Assembly: GCF_963678635.1 (NCBI RefSeq)
Contig: NC_087071.1
Coordinates: 11,981,088-12,045,087, forward strand
DNA length: 64,000 nt
DNA from: Symsagittifera roscoffensis
Taxonomy: Eukaryota; Xenacoelomorpha; Acoela; Convolutidae
Direction of reading: 5' to 3'
Of this stretch, positions 54,961 to 64,000 are shown in pieces; position 1 is the stretch's first letter; every line of letters starts with the position of its first letter. The position numbers and the translations under genes were made by a program. Under the pieces are notes generated by a model. The model was not told the origin of the DNA, ran no database searches, and saw only the letters and a program-made list of their open reading frames with translations.

Positions 54961-56021
54961 GATTCGAAATTAGCTAAGCCTAGGATTTTAAAGCCGGGAA
55001 ACAGTGTTTTGATGTTGCTCGAAACCCCAACATACCGCAAATTAGCCGCTTGCTTTCACCAATATTCCACATGACCCGATGCATTCATATAATTTTAGCA
55101 ACCTAATGCAAAGTAACGCTTGTTATAACAAGTGTTAATTTGCTTTGGGTTTCAATGACTATTGAGTATCCGAGCATGTTTATATCGTTGCGGTTGAACA
55201 CAGAACTGATTTCAGGTTATTCTTGCTATATACAGTGACCCTTTGATGTTAGATGAGAAGTAAATGGATTTTATACAGAGAACACAGAAATTACGTTAGA
55301 TTTTCTATTTAGAATTTATATCCAGATTAGAACCTTTTTATGGGGGGGGGGGATTGGTGAGCATCAAATTCCAAGCGGATATTCAACTTTTGCTGTTTTT
55401 CTTTTAAAAAATAACTCAAAAAAGCAATCTTAATAGAATGGGTACCTTTAAATGTTTTTCTACAAATACAAATGAAGTTGTGTTGTAAGAAAAAACGGAA
55501 AGCACCATGCATAACCTCATCTGTTTTTGAACCATTTTTGAAATAAACATTTCGACAGAGAATCTGGAACAACCAATACTGTAGAAAATCAATGGCCGCA
55601 GAACAAACAGCTATTGCATACAGATTGCGATTCTAATAGACTGCTTTCATCAGTTATTTGACAAAATGAAAAAACTGGTCTGGTATTTGACAAAAAATCT
55701 TCGATTCAAATATATTAGTGATATGAAAATATCTCAACGGAAGATTAATGATTTGTTGAAATCTACTAGTTTGGCTTAATGCGCAGAAACTAAAAGAATA
55801 TAGAAGTTTATTGAAAACGGAGAGTCATGAAAACATAGAAATACAGAAAAATAAGCTTGATAGTGTTTTGTAAAAAAAATGCAATAGGAAAACGTATTAA
55901 AACGAACTTGAAAAGTCTGTAGAAAGAATGAAACGCTTTTTCGAGCTCATCGATGAACCAGAAAAAAATCAAAACGAAAAAATTTGTTCAATTTGTCTAA
56001 AATGCTTTTAGACTTCATATT
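54961..56021. other. Spacer between the repeat units, right part
   Basis: AT-rich with a G10 run at 55343 and no recognised gene. Confidence 0.4.
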
Positions 56022-56253
56022 AATTCATACCCTCAAGTTGAGCTACTTTTGCTCATTAAATATTTATTAAAGCGACATTTCGATACACTAAAGAAGGAAT
56101 ATGAAATCGATGCTTCTCAAAATTTTGACTAGACAATCAAAGGATCTGTCTTTGAACTGTTTGCGAAAGCAACAAAATCAATCTCCTATATGCAGACTGA
56201 AAGAATAGTGTGACTTAGCGCAATGACTAACTGCCCTGGAAAATAAAAGGGGG

Positions 56254-56688
56254 CTTATGCATTAAATGGCCCAAAATCATTTTTTCTACATCTCTTGAAC
56301 TGAAATTATTGTGGTTGAATTTGATTGGCTGATTAGCCAATCAAGTTCCATCGACATTTTTTGCCATTTCAAGTGAAATAATTCTGCCGTTTCAAGCAGA
56401 TAAAAATATTAGCCGAAATTTTATTTTGAATTTTTCTGCCAAGCCATTTTATTAAGTTTTCCTTGTCTGGGCAAGGTTTCACAGGTAACTCAAATTTAAT
56501 TTGATAACTTTACAAAGTTCCATCTTTTCGGAAATTTCGAGTAATATTTTTATCTGCTGGAAAGGTTGATCGGAATGCTTGACCGTCTAACTTGAGTTTG
56601 ATTGGCTAAAAATGCCCTATCAAATTCCATCGCAAAAATTCCAGCTTACGATGTAGAAAATTGGATTTTGGCCCGTTTAGTGCATAAG
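56254..56688. mobile_element. MITE inserted in copy 2 only
   Basis: The left end CTTATGCATTAAATGGCCCA... (56254-56292) is the imperfect reverse complement of 56650-56688. Copy 1 lacks it and joins CCCTGGAAA directly to GTAATCGATTTTAATG, which is the empty site. AATAA on each side may be the target duplication. The interior has the palindrome TTGATTGGCT-GATT-AGCCAATCAA. Confidence 0.9.
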
Positions 56689-57804
56689 ACTCAATAATCG
56701 ATTTTAATGTATTTTCAAATACAGTAAAACTAAAAATTAATCGATTATAATGGATTAATAATTCATTGTGAGCCACACAAAAAGAAATCAATTTATAATC
56801 GATAGTAAGGGATAAATAATCCTTTAAAAACTAAACAAAAAAAGAATTCAATGTAATTGATTATAATCTATTGTAATGGATTAATAGTCGATTTTAAACC
56901 ACCAACCAAAAAATCAATTTAACCCATTAAAATCAACAATAAAGGATTAGTGATCGATTATAAATCAAATGAAAAAGAAACCAATTTAACCCATTAGAAC
57001 CTTTTATAATGGGTTAAAACTCGATTATAAGCCAAACAAAAAAGAAATCAAATTGTTTTATTATGATAGTTTATAAGAGATATTAATGGGTTATAACCTT
57101 TTTTCCCGACAATTAATAAAAGATTGGCATACAACTTTCATTACGCTCAAAGTTTTACCATTGCTTTTGCAAAACAGACGTTGAATATTTAAAGGTGAAA
57201 CTAATTTTGCTTAGAAAACTGTTATTTTGTTTTCTATTTTCTATTTTTACAGTTGTTCAATTTTTTCTTACTTTTAACGGAAATCTTTTTATCTTTCGTT
57301 TCCCTAAAATAGATCCCTAAAAGCATGACTAAAATTCTTAAATTTTCAGTAAAACCCTTAAGTTTTCCATTGCACACAGAGAGGTCCTAACTAGATATTG
57401 TAGGAAGTATTTTTGGTTCTTGGCCGACAATCTGCTGAGCGCACTAAGAGTAATCAAAAATCTGATGATACTCATTAAGTGATACTCGGGGTTTCCGTTT
57501 CATCGAATATGTTACAATTTTTCATGCATTCAAAAAAGACTTAAATTGATAGAATACAATAAAAAAGGACATTGCGCGTAAAAGTAACCACTAAAATTCT
57601 CATGGGTTAAGGCCGAAAGAGAAAGTATGAAAAAAAAATTCTTGTTGTTGGCCGGGTATTTAACCGAGGCATCCAAATATCTATTACGCAGCAAATTGTC
57701 CTCTAATTTTTTTCCTCGGAGGTTGTTCTGATCGGCTTAATGGTTCTTCACGCGGTAGGGACACGCCAGTTCCTTAAATATAACTAAAGCATAACTGGGC
57801 AACA

Positions 57805-58338
57805 ATGGGGCGATCCTCTGTGAGAATAAATCCGGTGGCTTTCCTGTTTGTGTTTTCTGGGGAAAAAAATATCCCTCAATGCGATTATAACCATTCGTTT
57901 TTTCAATTGAGATTCATATGTTTGGAGGAAGGTTATGGAATTTGCTTAGTCGTTTTTCTTCGTGCCCGGGTTGTTGACTCTCAGAAAACTGAAATCGATT
58001 TTGTATTTGGTAAAGCAAGAAGGCACTCACCATTCAACCCAGTGGAACTTAGTACAGGCGGAATATCGGAGGAAGGCCCTGAGGCAAGTATTTCGGCCCG
58101 GGTTGTACGCTTTCTACTATTCAATAATCCTTGTTTCAAACCGAAACTGGATGCCGATACAAATATCTTTTCAAAGAAGTCTGTGGATGACACTATAAAC
58201 AATTCGACTCATATTAGTTTCGAAGCATACAAGACTCGTACGTATTTGAAAATATATAGTCGGTTATTGTCGAAACTCAAACTCTCCCATGGGTTTACCA
58301 CACAAAGTACCAATTCAAGGAAATTTAGCAATTTTTAA
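57805..58338 (+). pseudogene. BEL/Pao RNase H remnant, copy 2
   Basis: The longest frame in this unit (177 codons). GYGICLVVFLRARVVDSQKT then DFVFGKARRHSPFNPVELS follows the order of BEL RNase H, but the first Asp box (FCDAS type) reads RFICLEEG, so catalysis is lost. Confidence 0.6.
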
Positions 58339-58679
58339 TTTAAACTGCTATATTGACTCGATTCAAATCATTTTTGTTTCAATTCAGTCTCCTTCAATCT
58401 GGTGAAAAGTGAGATTGTCTTGCCGTTTTGTAAATTACTAAAATTTTTTGGCTTCGGAGGCTTTATTGGTTCCACGGTAGAGATTCAACGCTTAGCTGAT
58501 TTAACTTTCAAACTAAGCATGCTATCATCTTGTAAGCACTTGTTGCTCAAACTGTTATTATCATTTTGTTTGCAGAAATTGCAAGGCAAGCATATTACGT
58601 CCAATGAGGTCAAATATCAGGACAGCTTGGTTAACGTCAACGGCCCTTTATTATTATGGTTGTTTTTTCCGGTTCTTTT

Positions 58680-59520
58680 AGATGACTGTTTGCCGCAGTA
58701 CTGAGAAATGCTGGATTTTTCTGCTCACCTGCATGTCTACCCGTGCTGTGCATATTTGAAATTGTTCCATTCATGAACACCGGCTCTTGCGTCTTCGGGG
58801 TTGGAAGATTTTATGCCCGTCATCTTACCTCAAGTGTTGGGTGCGTTCCTCAACAGGACCATTTCAGGATACAGAACGTCTGCTTTGTGTAAAAGACTGA
58901 AACCAGCTTCCTTTTTGTTTTCTAGTGCGTTGTTTTTAAAAAAAATAACTCTGCTAGGTCCCCTAATCACAGTGTAATGGGCAGATGTTGGTGCGTTTTC
59001 ACAATTTTATCATGTAGGTTAACGGTTGAGGTACCAGCAACCTTAGCAACGGTGGAGAAAACACTACATGCCCGTCTTATAACCTCTGTTGGTTTCAACA
59101 AGAATGCGTTCGACACGTTAAAGAGGAACAATTTTCTCTGAGATAATTACACGGTCATTTTTCCACTGATATTAGATGAAAACTTTGACCACTGGAAGAG
59201 CTATGTGAGAGCACAGACATACGTAGATGCCGGTCGGCAGCGATGAATGAAAGAGTACGTCGCTTCCTTGAACAGGCGCTTGAAGTGGCTTGCCAATTTG
59301 AACCGTAATTTACGAACTGATGACTTCGTGGCATTTGTATTTTAGGTCGAATAGCGTCATTGCGCCACCACAAAGTTAACGTCGCTCGCTCGCTCCGCAG
59401 TCAACACGACTTTATTGGGCCAATCAGTTAGATCGCCTTCGGAACTATCACCGATTCTCGGCTTTTCCTATTTTTAAGAAGTTGACGCTCATATACTAGC
59501 GCAAAAATTGAAGAACGTAG
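58680..59520 (+). pseudogene. BEL/Pao integrase remnant, copy 2
   Basis: Matches 49707-50545 with extra frameshifts. The STRAVHIE-like segment is split (CMSTRAVHI, then a shift). A short insertion (TCGCTTCCTTGAACAGGCGC at 59260) restores part of the order seen at 54730 on the other strand. Confidence 0.7.
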
Positions 59521-61063
59521 TTGCACCAAAAAAATTGAACTGCAAACGTAAAAACCTAAGGCAAAATTGACATAAGGCTGGCTTGAGTTCGATTCCCGCC
59601 TAGGTTGTTTCAGCTCTGATCCAACAAATATGTTTCAACTTTGATGAAATAAAAAATTAACCGCTTCGCACGAAGCCCCAACGGATTATTTTGTTCGACT
59701 TAGCTATTTAGTTTAGCTTATAAAACGACCCCGGCCGACCTCGATTGACGGGTAGACAAGTTTAGCCAAAAGTGTAGACGTGTTTTGCCAAAAGTGTGAA
59801 CGTGCTGACACTCTTAATTTTGGTTGATGTTAAAATTAGTCTGATTAAATTTTTAGTTGTATTATGCCTTTTTGGACCAGTTAAAATTTGCCTTTTTGGA
59901 CCAGTGAAAGGCCGGAACTACCAACAATTAGTCAATACAGCTATGATGATAATTTTTTGAATTACAATTATTTCTACCACTCATATTGGGGTCCGGCTGG
60001 CGTAGGGTAGATCGGTTTTCGGTAGTTCAAGAAAAACGGGTTCCAAGAGTGTCAATTTACTGAGATTGTATCTGGAAAAGGACAGCAAAATAAATCGATA
60101 TCTTTGAACAACGTCTTTTAAATGAAGACATTTTTTGCTTTCAGAATATCTACAAAACATCATTTATTTGTTACATTAATTGTTTATACGATTACCATAG
60201 TTGAATTCTCGATTGCCTCAAGAAAGTAAAAACTTCATAACGTATAGTCTGAAAGAGTTTTATACGGTCAAACTGAGCCCGCACTGGATTTCCATGGATG
60301 ATCATCGATTATATTGTCACTTTATAGTCAGTCTCTATAAAATAACAAAAAAAAGTGATCATAATTAATCAAATATGGAATATACTCCATTCTTTTATAT
60401 CAAGGTAATCCATTATAATCGATTATAATCCATTCAAAATGGATTTATTTTCTTAATTTTTTCTGCCAATATAATCCCTTATAATTTGTTATAATCAATT
60501 ATAATGGATTTTTTTGAGGATAATCACGAAAATTACAAATTTGTTCAAAGTTATCGCATTTACTGTTTATGCGTTGTTTCAGGAATTCAGGCAATTTTAG
60601 TTTTATCTTGATAGTTAAAAGTAAAAGTTCACTAATTGTCAACTATGCTGCCATCTTTTTCTGAGAAAAAGCATATTTAGTTTGTTTCCAGAGCACTGCT
60701 GTTTTGAATTCAAGTCGATGAATGTTTCATACCAATTCGCCTTGAATCTTAATGAACCCTAATACTTTTGATGCTAGCTTGTCTTCTGTATCTTTGAAGC
60801 TATGTTTGGACTAGAGAAGCTATAAAAAAGAAACTCATACAAACCAAGTTTACATTTTCTCAAAAAACACTGTCATACTAGCTGTTTTTATCAATAATCA
60901 ATTTAGCAAAAATAGGATACACAGAAACACCTTTTTGAGCCTTATTTTTTTTTCACTGCCCTTGTCTGGATTGCCTGGGTCTTAAAGCTTCTTTCTAAGG
61001 ATTTAAAGCTTTTTATATTTGAAACTGAAAATTTTTTGAACAAAAGCTTTTTTCTAAGGTTAA

Positions 61064-61371
61064 TGTCTTGAGGCGACCTACAGTACCTCGTTTACTCATT
61101 GCCTTTTTGCAGCCATGCTGCTGATTTCACAACCAGTTGTGCTCAAGGCTACTGGCTTGGCCTATATTGAGTGTACGCTGTGTGTGGTCACTCTGTTGTT
61201 TTGATACATCGTTTGCTAGATGCAAACTTAATTCTAAACTTTATTCTATGTTTCCTCTTAGTCAGAGTTTGACTAACAAATATTAAATTGGAACCGAGAA
61301 TCAAAACAACTAATTTATCAATTCACTATTACGAACAACCAAGTTTTGTCCTCTAAATATCGGCAAAAGTC
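61064..61371. other. Leader or 5' LTR remnant before gypsy element 2
   Basis: No match to the 95-bp repeats of element 1. It probably contains the 5' LTR end and leader of element 2, but no border could be fixed. Confidence 0.35.
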
Positions 61372-62260
61372 ATGGCGCAGCCAGCAGTTTCTGTGAATGA
61401 AGACAGGACTGACCTGTTAGGTATTCCTCCTTTTTGGGCGAAATCTTCGATCATACCGCCGTTTCTTTGGGAATCTTGGATTGGACAATTCTTCCTGGCA
61501 GTTGGGCTGAAGAATAATATAAATCCTCAGGATATATTAGTAGAACGCGCGGAGGTCATTGACGAACCTCCTCCGAGAGCAGAGGCTGTAGGTGCCATGG
61601 AAGATGCTGTGGAGGCGAATGCCCGAATCCTCAGAGATCAGGCGGCAGTTCGTCGAATCAATGAATTGAATATCGAGCGCAGATGAAACGGACCTCGAAT
61701 TGGCCTGAACTGGTTTTATTACGAAGCTAAGGACCGGCTGAAGTCACGATTGTTTTTCGCTTTGGGAAATGAAGGGAAACGACGTGTCGCAGATTCTTAC
61801 CCGCACACGGACATTAGTGTTACTCCTTTTCGTGAATTTCACAATGCTTGCGAAATGCTATTCAAGATAGACGTGACTATACCGTCGAGCGTATCAAACT
61901 GTATAACACTCTATTCATGTTGGAAAACGATACCTTCTCTTCATTTTACGCTCGTCTCAGTGCTCAGATAGCCTGAATGTAATTGGCACAATGCTCAAGA
62001 GAGGGATACTTTGAAAGAACTTTTTATCGGACGAATCCGTGATGTGGATATTCAGCAACAACTAATTAAGGCAAAAGTAGACATGGATGCCACTTTTAAC
62101 CTCGCTTTGGAGTGTGAAAAGGGGGCCAGTACGTCGGCTCAGTTCCAAAAACTTTTCCCGCACAATCAGTTTTCCAGCACTATAAAAGTTAAACAAGAGC
62201 CTACTTTCTCGATCCAGTCGTCTCAAAACGGCGTGTCATTATGGTTGACGATAGTGAGGA
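61372..62260 (+). pseudogene. Gag of gypsy element 2
   Basis: ATGGCGCAGCC opens a 104-codon frame (NEDRTDLLGIPPFWAKSSII) that stops at 61686. Gag continues in other frames at 61750-61971 (KRRVADSYPHTDI) and 62011-62295 (KELFIGRIRDVDIQQQLIKA). Confidence 0.8.
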
Positions 62261-62507
62261 AGTGGCAGACCCGCTCATCGATTGTAATTTTATAGATGCT
62301 GATTTTGATAGTGAACCGGAATACGGTGTGTTGCAATTAGAAAGTGCTGTCAGGATTGATGGTATTGAGCTCCTTAAGTCAAACAAAGGGAAACTAAGAA
62401 GCCTCAGTATCCAGTTGCGTGCAGGGCAGAGTTTTTTCCACTCAACTGTCGACACAGGAAGTCCAGTTTCGTTCCTCAACAAACGAACTTGCGATTTAAT
62501 ACTTTAG
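62241..62507 (+). pseudogene. Aspartic protease of gypsy element 2, N-terminal part
   Basis: STVDTGSPVSFLNKRTCDLI keeps the catalytic DTG. The frame ends shortly after, where the deletion begins. Confidence 0.8.
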
Positions 62508-62659
62508 CGCAACCCGTCCTCCCAATTCCGAGATATTACACGGTACCCTATAGATACTCTGTATGACGACTATAATAAGAAACCCATTCGTCTTCTCGGC
62601 TCAGTAAATCTCCCGAACTCGTGTTTGCTGTCAACACTGGCAAACCTATCCTCTCAAAG

Positions 62660-63800
62660 TCCAAGAAATAAATCGTGGGACTACCAGGGTTGTTCGACGC
62701 CGATCTTTTAGCAGAGCTCACGGAGGCAGATCGATTCCTTGGCCCGATGAAACGGGCTATTTTTAGTAAGGATATTACCAGCTTCAATAAACTCGGGGCC
62801 TACATGGCTCAGTTCTGGCCCAAGGCAGCAGTTGTCAATAATTGTGTGATAATTGACAATAAATTGGCCATTCCGGAAGCTTTGAGGCAAGCCGTCCTCG
62901 CCCGTCTTCATAGGTCTGATCCTGGACAAGAAGCCTTGATGTCAGCCTAAGAGTACATTTGGTGGCCATTTCTAAACCGACAGACTGTCGATACCTGCGA
63001 GATATGCAGCGAATGCACGTTGTATGGTAAGAACCTTAAGCCTGTTGAAACTTTTCATACCGCTTAACTTTTACCTAATTTACGGGGCCAAATCAGGAAT
63101 TACAATTAGATTTTGCCGGTCCTATTTTGGATGACGAAGGTGTGAAGATATTCCTCTTAGTAGCTATTGATCGTTTCTCGAAGTTTCCTTCCGTCCTTAT
63201 TACGAAAACTAAGAAGGTTACTCAGTTCCTTAAATTTTAGATTCGAATTCATGGATTACCTCATTCTATCAGGACTGATCATGGCTCTGGGTGTAAAAAC
63301 GACTTAGTTCAACAATTTTGTTCTAGTAGAGGTACTAAAGATATCCTTTCTCCCGTTGGAGATCATCGAGGCTCTGGTCTCGTTGAATGTATGATACAGA
63401 CTAAAAAATGCAAGTTGGGCATGGAGAAACTTGATCCTAATTTTGATAAAAGGTAGTCCATCGGATAGTAGAAGACATTCGCAAGAGTAATCATTCTACA
63501 CTTAAGAAGTCGCCTTTTGAGTTGCATTTTGGATGTAAGCCAAATACTGAATGGTCACAAGCTTTTCATAATGTCGTTAATTCTGATATTTCAGCACAAA
63601 GACTTGAGCGCAACCTCTTAACTCCGGATCAAATTACTAGCCAGGACTACAGTCGTGACCATGCCAAGGTGGTGCCGAGAGGAATTGCCAGCCCTCAGAT
63701 TGCCCCACGTTTCAACCCTATAAACTCTTTGGAGGGAAATGTTGCTGAGAGTGAGCCTTACAAAGCGCTAGCAAATCTTGCTCGGGCGGCTAATAAATAG
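62660..63800 (+). pseudogene. Integrase of gypsy element 2
   Basis: The zinc domain LHRSDPGQEALMSA (first His pair partly lost), YIWWPFLNR and CEICSECTLYGKNLKP is followed by the rve core: LQLDFAGPILDD (first Asp), VAIDRFSKFPSV, IRTDHGSGCKND (second Asp) and GSGLVE (Glu). It ends with FELHFGCKPNTEW and TSQDYSRDHAKVVPRG. All three catalytic acids are visible, but stops and shifts divide the frame. Confidence 0.85.
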
Positions 63801-64000
63801 ACACAGTACAAGAGAAACCTTCTGCCGGATGGGGGCAAACGAGTCCTTCAAGAGTTGTCGAATCGTCACTCAGATTTGGCTCATTCGCTCAAAACAGGCA
63901 TTTCTCGCAAAACACTCTGCATTGCGGAGGATCGTTCAGTTATCACGCCCCCAGGGGCTCAGGCTAGTGTCCGTCGTTTACCGACTCTACAACCTCGTCG

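Larger units (their letters stand above)
56022..61063 (+). mobile_element. BEL/Pao-derived repeat unit, copy 2
   Basis: Second direct copy of 47188-52023, highly similar throughout by eye. It differs by a MITE insertion (56254-56688) and by lacking about 150 bp inside the RNase H region. It also has a partial duplication near 59880 (a TGCCTTTTTGGACCAGT block twice). Motif clusters of the TTATAATCGATTATAA type lie at 56696-57095 and 60306-60520. Confidence 0.8.
61372..64000 (+). mobile_element. Second Ty3/gypsy element, RT/RNase H deleted
   Basis: Related to the element at 32770-38080 but better preserved. It keeps gag, protease and integrase. Between the protease (ends 62507) and the integrase zinc domain (62675) only about 170 bp remain, so RT and RNase H are gone. 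It continues beyond the window. It is a non-autonomous internal-deletion derivative. Confidence 0.88.

Overview
This window is AT-rich nuclear DNA from an invertebrate animal. The evidence is split genes with GT-AG introns, animal-specific protein families (Pellino, the V-ATPase accessory protein ATP6AP2, ARM+TIR, RING/coiled-coil, MATH), AATAAA-type polyadenylation signals, and dense remnants of Jockey-like, Ty3/gypsy and BEL/Pao retroelements, tRNA-derived short repeats and MITEs. I cannot name the species or phylum. Nothing bacterial or organellar was recognised.

Layout. 1-1430 is the 3' part of a dead Jockey-type non-LTR retrotransposon. 2192-3805 is an intact one-exon gene for an ARM-like + TIR protein, followed by a duplicated 3' flank. 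6085-6960 is a satellite of about 150-bp units. 8687-9494 holds the last two coding exons of a Pellino E3 ligase. 9.5-18.8 kb is mostly non-coding, with unrecognised decayed ORFs and a set of tRNA-like modules. 18867-19529 is a coding exon of unknown family. 22456-28094 is a four-exon ATP6AP2 (prorenin receptor) gene whose introns hold repeats and MITEs. 32.8-38.1 kb is a full-length but inactivated Ty3/gypsy element. 39423-43248 is a gene for a probably N-myristoylated RING + coiled-coil protein. 46014-47089 is a MATH-domain gene with a break at an A-run. 47.2-52.0 kb and 56.0-61.1 kb are two direct copies of a 4.8-5.0 kb decayed BEL/Pao-derived unit. 61372-64000 is a second, internally deleted gypsy element that runs off the window.

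How the genes relate. Four of the cellular loci carry modules of innate-immune signalling: TIR, Pellino, RING/coiled coil, and a MATH fold as in TRAFs. ATP6AP2 is a V-ATPase assembly factor that also acts in Wnt signalling. The physical linkage of TIR, Pellino, RING-coil and MATH within about 45 kb is the most interesting large-scale signal. At small scale the best are a canonical A_AAA_AAC slippery heptamer joining the two frames of the MATH gene, the shortened ATP6AP2 ectodomain with phase-compatible exons, and several repeats that start at or interrupt splice sites and coding ends.

Exon boundaries were chosen by eye from GT/AG signals, phase consistency and family resemblance. No alignment or database search was run. 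Repeat boundaries are approximate unless a target-site duplication is stated.
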